Assembly (NCBI GenBank): GCA_027484145.1
Contig: JAIXUH010000026.1
Location: forward strand, 434,001 to 498,000
Reading direction: 5' to 3'
Length of the DNA stretch: 64,000 nt
Source: Rhodobacter sp.
Lineage (GTDB): Bacteria > Pseudomonadota > Alphaproteobacteria > Rhodobacterales > Rhodobacteraceae
A program made the position numbers and the translations under genes. The first letter of the stretch is position 1. Each line of letters begins with the position of its first letter. Of this stretch, positions 1 through 8,456 are shown one piece after another. The notes beneath the pieces were generated by a model that made no database searches, had not been told where the DNA came from, and worked only from the letters and a program-made list of their open reading frames with translations.

Positions 1-1291
1 CCCCATCGCCAATCAGGCAGACGACCGGCGTGCCCGCCGCGCCAAGGGCGGCCCCGACTGCCGCGCCCGGTGCAAAGCCAAGCGCGCCATAGCCGGTTGC
101 GGCATTGAACCAGCCGCCGGGGCGGTCGTGGTCGTGATAGAGGTTGGCGGCATAGACCGGCTGTGTGCTGTCGCCGACGATGATGGCGCCGGGGATGGCG
201 TCGCAGATCGCCTCGACCATCGCCAGTTGGGCCGGCATGTCGGGGTGCAGCCCGGCCAGTTCGGCCCGCGCCGCCTGTCGTGCAGCACCGGCCCGCGCTA
301 CGCCATCACCACGGCGTGGCGTGAGGCCGTCACCCAATGCGGTCAATGCCGCCCCGGCATCGGCCTGCAGGTACAGGGCGGCGGGATGGCGGGCCAACTG
401 GTCGGCACAGACATCAATGCGCACCATCCCCGACAGGTCGGGAAAACCGCCGCGCACATACATGTCGTAATCGGTCGGTCCCAGTTCTGTGCCCACGGCG
501 AGGATCAGGTCGGCCGCGCCGATCAGGGCGCGTGTGGCGTCAAGACTGGGCGAGGCGGGCACCCCCAAGGGATGCCTGTGCATGAGCCCGCGCGCGTTTG
601 CGGTCTGCACAACCGGCGAATCCCATGCTGCGGCCACTGTGGTCAGGGCAGCGCCTGCCCGACGCACCCCACCCCCCGCCAGAATGACGGGACGTTTGGC
701 CGCCGCCATCCGCTGCAGCGCCGACTCGATCATCTGTGGGTCGATGTCCGGTTGCGGCACGACCTGCGGCGCCGGCAAAGGCGGGCAGGGCAGGGGCATC
801 ACATCTGTCGGCACATCAAGGTGAACGGGGCCGGGGCGACCCAAGGCCAGCCGCGCAAAGGCACGGTCCAGTGCCGGGCCAAGGTCATCGGCGGCCATCA
901 CGGTTTCGGTCGGGCAAAGCGCCCGCACCATCGCCGCCTGATCGGGCAATTCGTGCAACAGCCCAAGACCGCGCCCCAAGGATTCCCGCCGGTTTACCCC
1001 CGAAATCACCAACACCGGCACCGAATCCGCACGTGACTGGGCCATGGCGGTCAAGGCATTGGTCAGCCCCGGCCCGGTTATGACAAAAGCCACCCCGGGT
1101 TTGCCCGTCACACGGGCATAGCCATCGGCCATGAAGGCGGCCCCTTGTTCGTGCCGTGCGGTCACATGGCGCACCGACGACCCCGCAAGGCCGCGATAAA
1201 GCTCCACCGTGTGCACGCCGGGAATGCCGAACACCACCTCAACCCCGCGCGCCGCCAGCCCCTCGACCAGCCGTTGACCGACAGTTGCCAT
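1..1291 (-). CDS. ThDP-dependent decarboxylase, AruI-like (2-ketoarginine decarboxylase), 3' end cut off by window
   Basis: A thiamine-diphosphate enzyme of the acetolactate synthase fold; only the first 430 or so residues lie in the window. The N-terminus reads MATVGQRLVEGLAARG, then FGIPGVHTVELYRGL, then the cofactor-activating glutamate in RHEQGAAFMADGYAR. This is very close to what I recall of Pseudomonas AruI, which decarboxylates 5-guanidino-2-oxopentanoate to 4-guanidinobutyraldehyde. The central domain follows, and the reading runs off the edge at CLIGDG, the start of the ThDP-binding GDG motif. The gene starts 3 bases after the stop of the AruH-like aminotransferase, whose expected product is exactly this substrate. 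Another 2-oxoacid decarboxylase or an acetolactate synthase paralogue is possible, but the partner gene favours AruI. Confidence 0.75.
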   Translation of the reverse strand, partial: MATVGQRLVEGLAARGVEVVFGIPGVHTVELYRGLAGSSVRHVTARHEQGAAFMADGYARVTGKPGVAFVITGPGLTNALTAMAQSRADSVPVLVISGVNRRESLGRGLGLLHELPDQAAMVRALCPTETVMAADDLGPALDRAFARLALGRPGPVHLDVPTDVMPLPCPPLPAPQVVPQPDIDPQMIESALQRMAAAKRPVILAGGGVRRAGAALTTVAAAWDSPVVQTANARGLMHRHPLGVPASPSLDATRALIGAADLILAVGTELGPTDYDMYVRGGFPDLSGMVRIDVCADQLARHPAALYLQADAGAALTALGDGLTPRRGDGVARAGAARQAARAELAGLHPDMPAQLAMVEAICDAIPGAIIVGDSTQPVYAANLYHDHDRPGGWFNAATGYGALGFAPGAAVGAALGAAGTPVVCLIGDG

Positions 1292-1294
1292 GCC

Positions 1295-2470
1295 CTAAGC
1301 CCCCTTTGTGACATACCGTGCAATGCGGGTCGCGGCCTCGACCATCGCGCAATCGGGTTGCGTCAGGCTGATGCGCAACCAGCCCGCCAGACCCTGCCCA
1401 AAACTTTCGCCCGGCATGGTGGCGACGCTTTCCGCCTCGAGCAGGCCAAGCGCGAAGACTTCGCCCGACAGGCCCGTGCTGCGGATATCCAGCAGGGCAA
1501 ACATCCCGGCGTCAGGCTGGTGCACCTTGAGCCCCGCCACACCGTCCAGCCGTTCGGCCAAGATGGCGGCACGGGCGCGGAACCGCATCGCCATGTCTGC
1601 CGCAACTTCGGACGGTTGCGCGACGGCCAGTGCGGTGGCGTCGGCGATGAAGGGCTGGTTACCGAACAGCATGGTTTCCGCCAGCGGCAGCGCCCGGTCG
1701 ATAAAGGCGGAAGGCCCCACGCACCAGCCAGAGCGAAACCCCGGCGCGGCATGGGATTTTGAAATGGACGCGGCCACCACGACCCGGTCGGCGAGGGCCG
1801 CGTCATCCATGGGTGAGGCGAAGGAGACACCCGGAAACACCAGTTCCTCATATACCTCGTCCGAGATCACCCACAGATCATGCGCGCGCGCAACTTCGCC
1901 AAGGGCGGCAAGGTCAGCCGGGGTCAGAACCGCCCCCGTGGGGTTATGTGGGCTGTTCAGGAACAGCACCCGCGACCGGGGTGTGATGCGTGCCGTCACA
2001 TCGGCCGCCTGCATGCGAAAGCCATGCGCGGGGTTCAGGGGCACTGGCACCATGCTGGCCCCGGTGGACCGGATCAGCCCCTCATAGGTCGCATACATCG
2101 GATCGCCGACCAGCACTTCGTCGCCGGCGGCGACAAGCGCGGTCAGCACGGTGTAAAGCACCGTCTGAGTGCCGGGCAGGCACAGGAACTGGTCCGGCCC
2201 GATGCTGCGCCCGCGCCGCGCCGAATAACGTGCCGCCAAGGCCCGCAGCAACGCCGGTTCGCCCCGCCCATTGGAATAGCCGGTCCGCCCGCCATGCATG
2301 GCGCGCGTTGCCGCCTCGACCAACGACTCTTGCGGCGGCACATCGGGTTCGCCAATGGTCAATTCCAGAATGGCGCGGCCCTGTGCCCGCAGCGCCCGCG
2401 CGCGGGCATGCACAGCCCACTTTGCGCCGCCAAGGCCAGCCAGACGTTCGGTGACAGGAGCGTACTTCAT
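1295..2470 (-). CDS. Pyridoxal-phosphate aminotransferase, AruH-like (arginine:pyruvate transaminase)
   Basis: A fold-type I class I/II aminotransferase of 391 residues, normal length for the family. Visible landmarks are the N-terminal LTIGEPD, the YATYEGLI segment, LNSPHNPTGA with the conserved Asn, ISDEVYEEL with the PLP-binding Asp and Tyr, and the Schiff-base lysine K238 in SISKSHAAPGFRSGW. The SKSHA stretch and overall pattern match my memory of Pseudomonas AruH, which transaminates L-arginine to 2-ketoarginine. The start was set at 2470 because its ATG overlaps the stop of the upstream TetR gene as TGATG, an arrangement that couples translation; longer in-frame extensions would run deep into that gene. 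Aspartate or aromatic aminotransferase activity cannot be excluded from sequence alone. Confidence 0.8.
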   Translation of the reverse strand: MKYAPVTERLAGLGGAKWAVHARARALRAQGRAILELTIGEPDVPPQESLVEAATRAMHGGRTGYSNGRGEPALLRALAARYSARRGRSIGPDQFLCLPGTQTVLYTVLTALVAAGDEVLVGDPMYATYEGLIRSTGASMVPVPLNPAHGFRMQAADVTARITPRSRVLFLNSPHNPTGAVLTPADLAALGEVARAHDLWVISDEVYEELVFPGVSFASPMDDAALADRVVVAASISKSHAAPGFRSGWCVGPSAFIDRALPLAETMLFGNQPFIADATALAVAQPSEVAADMAMRFRARAAILAERLDGVAGLKVHQPDAGMFALLDIRSTGLSGEVFALGLLEAESVATMPGESFGQGLAGWLRISLTQPDCAMVEAATRIARYVTKGA

Positions 2471-3114
2471 CAATCCTCGCGTGCGGGCATCGGGGGAAGT
2501 GCCGGCAGCGCGATCCCAAGGATCGCTGACACCGCCGACAGTCCAATCCGCTCGACCTCGCCTTCGGCAAAACTTGCAGGCAGCGTGCCACCTTCCAGCC
2601 AAAGGCCATCGATCACGGCGTTACAGGCAATGGCCAAAGGGCGTGCCACCTCGGCGGCCTCATTCCCCGGCAGGCTGGCGATCATCGCTTGCAGGCGATC
2701 ACGATAGCCCAGATAGGTCGCCTCATGCACATCACGCATGGCCGGATCGCGCCGTACATGGTGCAAGAACCCCGCCCACAGCCGGACGCGTTCGCCATCC
2801 ATTACAGGCGGGCGCAGACTTGTGGCGACAAAGGCCGCCAAAGCCTCGACAGGGTCGCGGGCTTCGCGTGTGGCCTGCTCGCTTTCGGCCGTCATGCGGT
2901 TCATCATGGCGGCATAAGCGGCGCGCGTCAGGTCATCCTTGGACTGGAAATAGTGCCGGATCAGCCCCGGCGTGGTGCCCGCACGCTCGGCTATGGCGCG
3001 CACGGTGGCGGCCTGCGGCCCACCTTCGGCCATCAACTCGATCGCCGCAGCAATCAACGCTTCGCGGCGGCGTTCTTCAGGCTCTCGGCGGTAGGAACGA
3101 CGCTCGGTTGACAT
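2470..3114 (-). CDS. TetR/AcrR-family transcriptional regulator, BetI-like
   Basis: A 214-residue one-component repressor. The N-terminal helix-turn-helix is clear (ALIAAAIELMAEGGPQAATV, then RAIAERAG and PGLIRHYFQSKDDL), followed by an all-helical ligand domain of the BetI type. It is the first gene of a three-gene unit with the AruH-like and AruI-like genes and overlaps the next start by one base. The start at MSTERRSYRREPEERR is preferred over more distal in-frame codons because a convincing promoter (TTGCCA, 17 bases, TATACG) lies immediately upstream and would be inside the longer version. A short inverted repeat over the -10 box suggests autorepression. The effector is unknown; arginine or a guanidino intermediate is a guess from context. 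Confidence 0.85.
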   Translation of the reverse strand: MSTERRSYRREPEERRREALIAAAIELMAEGGPQAATVRAIAERAGTTPGLIRHYFQSKDDLTRAAYAAMMNRMTAESEQATREARDPVEALAAFVATSLRPPVMDGERVRLWAGFLHHVRRDPAMRDVHEATYLGYRDRLQAMIASLPGNEAAEVARPLAIACNAVIDGLWLEGGTLPASFAEGEVERIGLSAVSAILGIALPALPPMPARED

Positions 3115-3130
3115 GGGCACCCTCATTGCA

Positions 3131-3163
3131 CAATCGTATAATTGGCTGTCAGGCATATGGCAA
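3131..3163 (-). promoter_or_regulatory. Promoter of the TetR-aminotransferase-decarboxylase unit with overlapping inverted repeat
   Basis: On the minus strand TTGCCA (3163-3158) and TATACG (3140-3135) are separated by exactly 17 bases, a good sigma-70 match just upstream of the TetR start at 3114. The inverted repeat CAATCGTATAATTG (3131-3144) is centred on the -10 box and is a plausible TetR operator. The promoter is read directly; the operator role is inferred. Confidence 0.5.
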
Positions 3164-3319
3164 TTGGAGGCGCGCAATCCTAGGCTGATGCCCGACTTTT
3201 TCCCGCAAGAAGAGAATGAAAGGCACGAAGGCCGCCCGCGCAGGATATCCTTCGCGATGTTCAGACAACCAAGGCCAGTCGGCCGATGCCCCTGTGATAG
3301 GGGTTCGGGATGACGCTTG

Positions 3320-4036
3320 CTATTCGATCACTTCGGCGGGATCGACACCCCACAAGGCGGTCGTCTCGACCCATCCCTTTTCGCCATCCACACTGATCCG
3401 GCACCAGCCGCCACCGCATTCGACAATGCGCCCGACCACACCACTTTCGGCCTGATAGGCGATGGCGGAGGCAAGGTCGGGTTGCGTGTAGAACGTGGCC
3501 ATGTCCTGCGCCACAATCACACTGCGGACCCCCGAAAGCAGCGAATAGTGGATCCAGCCGCCCACGCCTTCGGTGTCCTCGATCCGCCGCCAATGCTCGT
3601 ATTCCGCAGTGATCCGCAGCGGCATTCCGGCGCGGGTGAACACCCAGTCGATGCGATGGGTCAGGCCCGGACCACGGCGCGCGTTGCCCTCGCCGGTTTT
3701 CAGCGAGACAAAGCGCGGCAAGGGCAGGTTGGTGACGCTGCCACGGTTCGGATCGCGGACTGTCGGCGTTTTCTTCACCGCGGCAGACTTGGCTGGGGCC
3801 TCCGACGCACGGGGCAACGGCGCGCCCTCGCTAACGCTGGGGCGTGGCTGAATGACAGGCGTTTGCGGGCGAGCGACAGGGCGCGAAACTGCAGCGGCAG
3901 GGCTGACCTGCACGGCAACGGCCACGAGATCAGGCCGTGCCTTTGGCCGAACCGTCTCGGCCAGGGCCATTTGGCCGCCGATCATCAGTGCTGCACACAA
4001 AGTGGCCGATGCCACCGCACTTGCCTTGACGTTCAT
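3320..4036 (-). CDS. Secreted SH3-domain protein
   Basis: A 238-residue protein with a Sec-type signal peptide (MNVKASAVASATLCAALMIG, cleavage probably after MALA). It then has a proline- and alanine-rich linker of about 80 residues and a C-terminal bacterial SH3 region of the SH3_4 type. That region contains LPRFVSLKTGEGNARRGPG and, later, GVVGRIVECGGGWCRISV and GEKGWVETTALWGV. Such proteins sit in the periplasm or cell envelope and are thought to bind peptidoglycan or other partners; no catalytic motif is seen. It is divergent from the 2-hydroxyacid dehydrogenase gene, a pairing I recall as common in Rhodobacteraceae. A start three codons further upstream (MTGMNV) is also possible. Confidence 0.8.
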   Translation of the reverse strand: MNVKASAVASATLCAALMIGGQMALAETVRPKARPDLVAVAVQVSPAAAVSRPVARPQTPVIQPRPSVSEGAPLPRASEAPAKSAAVKKTPTVRDPNRGSVTNLPLPRFVSLKTGEGNARRGPGLTHRIDWVFTRAGMPLRITAEYEHWRRIEDTEGVGGWIHYSLLSGVRSVIVAQDMATFYTQPDLASAIAYQAESGVVGRIVECGGGWCRISVDGEKGWVETTALWGVDPAEVIE

Positions 4037-4200
4037 GCCTGTCATCCGCCTGTTGCCGGGATACAAAACCCGGTCTGCCCTCATTGCGCCCCTGTCGCCG
4101 GGGCTTCGCCTCAGTCTTGTGTCCGGGGGCTTGTGCCTTGCCCCGGTTCCCGTCACTTTGCCCTCAGCGACGCAGGAAGATCAAGCGCAGGGAGACGGTG

Positions 4201-5187
4201 ATGCCCGCACAACGGCTGAGTGTTGTAGTCACGCGACGGTTGCCGGAACCGGTCGAGACCCGGATGAAGGAATTGTTCGACGTCGAACTGCGCGACCCGG
4301 ATACAAAGATGACCCGCGAGGAATTGGCCGATGCCATGCGGCGGGCCGATGTGCTTGTGCCCTGCATCACCGACCATATCGACGCGGCGCTGATCGGACA
4401 GGCGGGGGATCGTCTGAAACTGATCGCGAATTACGGGGCAGGCGTCGACCACATCGATGTGGCCACAGCGCGGCAAAAGGGGATTCTGGTGTCAAACACA
4501 CCGGGCGTATTGACGGATGACACCGCCGATATGGTGCTGGCGCTGATTCTGGCGGTCACCCGCCGGATACCCGAAGGTCAGGCCCTGATGCAGGCGGGCG
4601 AATGGCAGGGCTGGTCGCCGATGGCCTTTCTGGGCGGGCGTCTGGCCGGACGCAGGCTGGGCATTCTGGGGATGGGCCGGATCGGCCAGGCCGTTGCGCG
4701 GCGGGCCCGCGCCTTCGGCATGCAAGTGCATTACAACAACCGCAAACGGTTGCGCCCCGAAGTCGAGGCCGAACTGGACGCCACCTGGTGGGAAAGCCTC
4801 GACCAGATGATCGCCCGGATGGACATCGTCTCGGTCAACTGCCCGCATACACCGTCAACCTATCATCTGCTGAACGCCAGACGGCTGAAACTGATGAAAC
4901 CGACTGCCGTGATCGTGAATACCTCACGCGGCGAGGTGATCGACGAAAACGCGCTGACCCGCGGCCTGCGCGCGGGCGAGTTGGCGGGCGCCGGTCTAGA
5001 TGTCTTTGAACACGGACATGAGGTGAACCCGCGCTTGCGAGAACTGCCCAACGTCGTCCTGCTGCCACACATGGGGTCCGCCACGGTCGAGGGCCGGATC
5101 GAAATGGGTGAAAAGGTGCTGGTCAATATCAAGACCTTTGCCGATGGCCATCGCCCGCCAGATCAGGTGGTTCCGGGCATGCTGTAA
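4201..5187 (+). CDS. D-isomer-specific 2-hydroxyacid dehydrogenase (glyoxylate/hydroxypyruvate reductase type)
   Basis: A 328-residue NAD(P)-dependent dehydrogenase. It shows the substrate-domain motif NYGAGVDHIDV, the Rossmann glycine motif LGILGMGRIGQAVARRA, the signature VSVNCPHTPSTYHLLN, the arginine in VNTSRGEVIDENAL, and a catalytic His late in the protein at LPHMGSAT. The family reduces glyoxylate or hydroxypyruvate to glycolate or glycerate. The start at ATG 4201 is preceded by a purine-rich GCAGGGAGACGG segment, and the protein then begins MPAQRLSVVVTRRLP, as usual for this family. A second, more distant paralogue of the GhrA type is present at 18535-19464, so the cell has at least two such reductases. 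Confidence 0.88.
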   Translation: MPAQRLSVVVTRRLPEPVETRMKELFDVELRDPDTKMTREELADAMRRADVLVPCITDHIDAALIGQAGDRLKLIANYGAGVDHIDVATARQKGILVSNTPGVLTDDTADMVLALILAVTRRIPEGQALMQAGEWQGWSPMAFLGGRLAGRRLGILGMGRIGQAVARRARAFGMQVHYNNRKRLRPEVEAELDATWWESLDQMIARMDIVSVNCPHTPSTYHLLNARRLKLMKPTAVIVNTSRGEVIDENALTRGLRAGELAGAGLDVFEHGHEVNPRLRELPNVVLLPHMGSATVEGRIEMGEKVLVNIKTFADGHRPPDQVVPGML

Positions 5188-5259
5188 AGGCAATCAGACT
5201 GCGCGGCCTGTGGCCGCACGCGATATCTCGGCAGCACGCAGTCTGCGTCCTGCCTCGGC

Positions 5260-5316
5260 GCAGGGGCTCTGCCCCGCCGCGTTCCGCGGCCCCCCGGAAT
5301 ATTTGAAGAAGGGGAA
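5260..5316 (+). repeat. Composite intergenic repeat, copy 1 (two hairpins plus GGAATATTTGAAGAAGGGG tail)
   Basis: In the 268-base gap after the dehydrogenase. A first stem GGGGC-tct-GCCCC (5263-5275) is followed by a perfect six-base stem GCCGCG-ttc-CGCGGC (5276-5290) and then the tail CCCCCGGAATATTTGAAGAA with GGGG. The same order of elements occurs at 42663-42738. No open reading frame here looks real. Such elements are, from memory, widespread between genes in Rhodobacteraceae; their function is unknown to me. Transcription termination for the upstream gene is one possibility. Confidence 0.6.
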
Positions 5317-5338
5317 TACGCGCGTCATCTTCGTTCAT

Positions 5339-5364
5339 TTCCTTCTGAAAATATCCCCGCCGGA
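5339..5364 (-). repeat. Solo inverted copy of the GGATATTTT tail motif
   Basis: The minus strand reads CTCCGGCGGGGATATTTTCAG followed by AAGGAA, the same tail motif as at 5291-5316 but in opposite orientation and without the preceding hairpins. The two tails face each other across about 25 bases and could pair imperfectly. Together they may form a bidirectional transcription-end structure between the convergent genes at 5187 and 5456. Confidence 0.5.
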
Positions 5365-5455
5365 GGCCCGTCCGAGGAGACACGCCGCAGGCGTGCGACG
5401 AGATAAACAGCGTGCGGCGCAGCCGCGCTATTGGATTGACCCAACCAGAGGGGCT

Positions 5456-6457
5456 TCAGAGGGACCCGTTCCAACTGCGGAACCAGTCGACAAAGAGCTC
5501 CACGCCGCGGCGGATGTCGGTTTTGGGCAAGGGGCCGACCAGTGTTTCGATCAGGCGGGCGTCCGCCCAAGTGGCAGGAACATCACCGGGTTGCATTGGC
5601 AGCAGGTGACAGCGGGCAGTCCGCTGTGTCGCGGCCTCGATGGCGGCGATGAAGTCGGTCAGGGCGACTGGGGCACCGTTGCCGATATTGACGACCCGAA
5701 AGGGAGCGACAGGGGAGAGGCTGTCAAAGGCCCCGACGGGCTGTGTGCCGGGGGGCGTTCGGGTCAGCCGGATGATCCCTTCGACCAGATCGTCGACATA
5801 GGTAAAGTCGCGTTTCATGTCGCCGTGGTTGTAAACGTCGATCGGCTCGTCTGTCAGGATGGCGCGGGTGAATTTGAACAGGGCCATGTCGGGGCGCCCC
5901 CATGGACCATACACTGTAAAGAAGCGGAACATGGTGGTGGGGATTGCAAAGAGATGCGCGTAGGAATGCGCCATCGCCTCGTTCGCGATTTTGGTTGCGG
6001 CATAAAAGCTGAGCGGATGGGTGGCGCGGTCAGTTTCAGCATAGGGCATGGTGGTGTTGGCGCCATAGGCTGACGAGGTTGAGGCCATCAGCAGGTGCTT
6101 TGGCTTGCAGGCGTGGGCGGCTTCCAGAACCTCATGCGTGCCGATCAGGTTGGCCTGAACATATGAGCGCGGGGCGTCGATCGAGTATCTGACCCCGGCT
6201 TGGGCGGCGAGGTGGATGATGACGTCGGGGCGCAAATCGGCCGCGATGTCGGTCAGACCATCTTCCAGCATGGTCCGATGGAAGTGAAATCCGGGTTGGG
6301 CCTGTAGAATGGCAAGGCGAGCCTCCTTCAGTTTGGGATCGTAATAGGCGGTCATGCCGTCCAGACCGGTGACCTCCCACCCGTCGGCCAGCATCCGGCG
6401 TGCGAGGTGAAAGCCGATGAAGCCAGCGGCGCCAGTGATCAGAACCTTGCCTGACAT
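5456..6457 (-). CDS. NAD-dependent epimerase, UDP-glucuronate 4-epimerase-like
   Basis: An extended short-chain dehydrogenase of 333 residues. The NAD-binding GAAGFIGFHLARR is at the very N-terminus, with the conserved GVRYSIDAPRSYVQANL, the catalytic serine region STSSAYG, YAATK with the active-site Tyr and Lys, and FRFFTVYGPWGRPDMA. The last pattern and AQAGVRYS are typical of UDP-glucuronate 4-epimerases (LspL/CapI group), which make UDP-galacturonate for capsule or LPS. It stands apart from the polysaccharide genes at 50-57 kb, but Ugd there would supply its substrate. UDP-glucose 4-epimerase activity is less likely because a separate galE is present. Confidence 0.8.
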   Translation of the reverse strand: MSGKVLITGAAGFIGFHLARRMLADGWEVTGLDGMTAYYDPKLKEARLAILQAQPGFHFHRTMLEDGLTDIAADLRPDVIIHLAAQAGVRYSIDAPRSYVQANLIGTHEVLEAAHACKPKHLLMASTSSAYGANTTMPYAETDRATHPLSFYAATKIANEAMAHSYAHLFAIPTTMFRFFTVYGPWGRPDMALFKFTRAILTDEPIDVYNHGDMKRDFTYVDDLVEGIIRLTRTPPGTQPVGAFDSLSPVAPFRVVNIGNGAPVALTDFIAAIEAATQRTARCHLLPMQPGDVPATWADARLIETLVGPLPKTDIRRGVELFVDWFRSWNGSL

Positions 6458-6507
6458 TGCGTTTCCCCTGTGTGGCGCGGTTGGCCGGGTCTACCTTGTG
6501 GTGCCGT

Positions 6508-7764
6508 TTACCACAACGTCCGGAAACGCGTGGCGGATACGGCGGTGATATCGCGGGAAGGCGGCCTGCCCATGACAAGGTCGGCCACAAGGGTAGCCGT
6601 GACGGGCGCAAGGGTCAGCCCGATATGTCCGTGGCCAAAGGCAAGGATCACCTCGGCCCCCGCAGATGACGGACCAATGACGGGCAGGCTGTCAGGCAGC
6701 GAGGGGCGAAAGCCCATCCAAGTGCGGGACGGATCGCCAAGATCGGGAAAGATCATGCGCGCGCCTTCGACCAGCCGGTCGATGCGATGGGGCGAGGGGG
6801 GCAGGGACAGGCCGCCCAATTCCACGGTGCCCGCCACGCGCAGGCGACCGGACATGGGGCACAGGTAGAATCCGCGCGTGGTGGGGCAGGTGGGGCGCGT
6901 GATCCGAGGGGTCGGCATATCCCATTCGACGTGGTAACCGCGTTCGGTATCCAGCGGGATGCGGTCACCGGCATGCCGGGCCAAGGCACGGGAATGGGCG
7001 CCCGCGGCAAGGATCACACGTCGGGCGTGCAGGTGCAGGCCCGGCCCTTCGATGCGCAGGCCCGAGGGCAGGCGGGTCAGGCGTTCGGCGGGGGTTGCCA
7101 CCATCTCGGCCTGCGCCGTCACATGGCGCGCCAGATGCTGCACCATTTGGCCGGGGTCGGCCATGAACACCGCCTTGGGAAAGAACGCGGCCCCGCCTTG
7201 GACTTCGGGCAGGTTCGGTTCCAGCTGGCGCAATTCATGCGGGGCCAACAGGTCCACCGCGATGCCAAGGTTGCGGCGGCTGGCCATGTCGGAATGGGCG
7301 GCGCGGTAGGCGGTTTCAGTTTCGTAGAGATAAAGGCACCCGCGCTTTTGCAGGATGTCCGTGCCGCCAATCCGCGCGGCCAACCCTTGCCACAGCGGTC
7401 CGGCATCAGCCAGCAGGGCGGCAATGGCGGCGGCATTGCGGGCGGCGGGGCCGGGTAGCGATTGCAGGGCGAACCGCAAAAGCCAAGGTGCAAGGCTGGG
7501 CAGGGCCGCGCGGCGGATCGCCAATGGCGAGTTGCGGTTGAACAAAAGCGAGGGCAGGTTCTTCAGCACATCTGGCGTGCCCACGGGCATGACCGCGTAA
7601 TCCGCAATTGTTCCGGCATTGCCATAGCTTGCGCCTATGCCCGGCGGGTTGGGGTCGATCAGCGTGACCTCGCGCCCTTCGGCCAGCAGGCGTTCGGCGA
7701 TGGCAAGGCCAACGACGCCTGCGCCGATAATGGCGATCTCGGTGCTGAGGGTTTGGGCCGTCAC
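6508..7764 (-). CDS. FAD-dependent amine/D-amino-acid oxidoreductase, DadA-like
   Basis: A 418-residue DAO-family flavoprotein. The N-terminal dinucleotide motif is IAIIGAGVVGLAIAERLL followed by the acidic end of the second strand in VTLIDPNPPGIGASYGNAG; the C-terminal FAD motif is ILAFGHGHIGLTLAPVTA. It resembles D-amino-acid dehydrogenase DadA and related amine oxidases that act on secondary amines or glycine-like substrates. It starts with GTG and overlaps the stop of the upstream gene by four bases (GTGA), so it is translated with the catabolic block at 7.7-16.5 kb and is its last gene. Within that block it could oxidise a released amino acid or a gamma-glutamyl amine; the true substrate is not visible. 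Confidence 0.82.
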   Translation of the reverse strand: MTAQTLSTEIAIIGAGVVGLAIAERLLAEGREVTLIDPNPPGIGASYGNAGTIADYAVMPVGTPDVLKNLPSLLFNRNSPLAIRRAALPSLAPWLLRFALQSLPGPAARNAAAIAALLADAGPLWQGLAARIGGTDILQKRGCLYLYETETAYRAAHSDMASRRNLGIAVDLLAPHELRQLEPNLPEVQGGAAFFPKAVFMADPGQMVQHLARHVTAQAEMVATPAERLTRLPSGLRIEGPGLHLHARRVILAAGAHSRALARHAGDRIPLDTERGYHVEWDMPTPRITRPTCPTTRGFYLCPMSGRLRVAGTVELGGLSLPPSPHRIDRLVEGARMIFPDLGDPSRTWMGFRPSLPDSLPVIGPSSAGAEVILAFGHGHIGLTLAPVTATLVADLVMGRPPSRDITAVSATRFRTLW

Positions 7765-8399
7765 GCGTCAGGTTCCTGCGTCATCTGCAGGTCCGCAAAC
7801 CAGCCTTCGGTGCCGATGTCGACCCACAGTCCCACCCGACCAGGCCGGGGCGCCATCAGGGGGGCTGGTAGGTCAAGAACCAACGCACCATCAACAAAGG
7901 CGCGCAGGCCCTGTTGCCCGCGGTCAAGGCGCAGCTTGTGCCAAGTACCGGGGGAAATGTCGGCGCCAGCCTCATACTGACCGGGAAATGCTTCGCGCAA
8001 GCGGTCAAACAGCCAGTCGGGATATGCAAAGTACTGAACGGCACGTTCATCGCGCGGTGGTGGCGGGGCACAGAGCCGCCCGTTTGTCGGGCGCAGGTAA
8101 AGCGCCTCAAACTCTGTGCCTGCCCCCTGCACATGCCACGCAATTCCGATGAACCCGCGCGCATAATCCGGTGCATCGGGCATAAGCTGCGCCTTCACCT
8201 CTACCTCGATCGTGGTCGGACTGCACATATCGGGAAACAAAAGAAATGTGGGTTGGTCAACGAAATCGCGGCCCGGTTGACCCATGCGGCGGCGTTCTTC
8301 CAAAACCACGCGAAGGGCCGCGCGCCCGTCGGCCTGCACCGGGTCGGCGGTAACGCCGAGGGGCGTGGCCGTGGGAAAGGCGCGGTGCAGGTCCATCAT
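7761..8399 (-). CDS. Uncharacterised LamG/concanavalin-like protein
   Basis: A 212-residue protein with no signal peptide and no catalytic motif that I recognise. The C-terminal half (GTWHKLRLDRGQQGLRAFVD, then VLDLPAPLMAPRPGRVGLWV) has the pattern of a LamG or DUF1080-type beta-sandwich, in which a surface strand carries GxWHxLRL and GxVGLWV. Such folds usually bind or act on carbohydrates, yet the surrounding genes handle an amine or alcohol, so its role is obscure. It ends in a four-base overlap with the DadA-like gene, which ties it to the operon. The start is one of two adjacent ATG codons (8399 or 8396). Confidence 0.65.
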   Translation of the reverse strand: MMDLHRAFPTATPLGVTADPVQADGRAALRVVLEERRRMGQPGRDFVDQPTFLLFPDMCSPTTIEVEVKAQLMPDAPDYARGFIGIAWHVQGAGTEFEALYLRPTNGRLCAPPPPRDERAVQYFAYPDWLFDRLREAFPGQYEAGADISPGTWHKLRLDRGQQGLRAFVDGALVLDLPAPLMAPRPGRVGLWVDIGTEGWFADLQMTQEPDA

Positions 8400-8415
8400 G
8401 GGCGGTTTCCCTTTG

Positions 8416-8450
8416 GTGCCGGGGCAGCAGCATCTGCACCGCCCCGGCAC
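8416..8450 (-). terminator. Ten-base-pair hairpin after the iron alcohol dehydrogenase gene
   Basis: Arms GTGCCGGGGC (8416-8425) and GCCCCGGCAC (8441-8450) are perfectly complementary around a 15-base loop, 6 bases beyond the alcohol dehydrogenase stop. There is no T-run, so it may be a partial terminator or an RNA-stability element rather than a full stop. A related CCGGGGC-loop-CCCCGG stem occurs near 12628-12653. Confidence 0.45.
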
Positions 8451-8456
8451 AACAGC

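Noticed and set aside
128-1083. Several plus-strand frames at the left end
   Set aside because: They are shadows of the ThDP decarboxylase, whose minus-strand translation has clear cofactor motifs.
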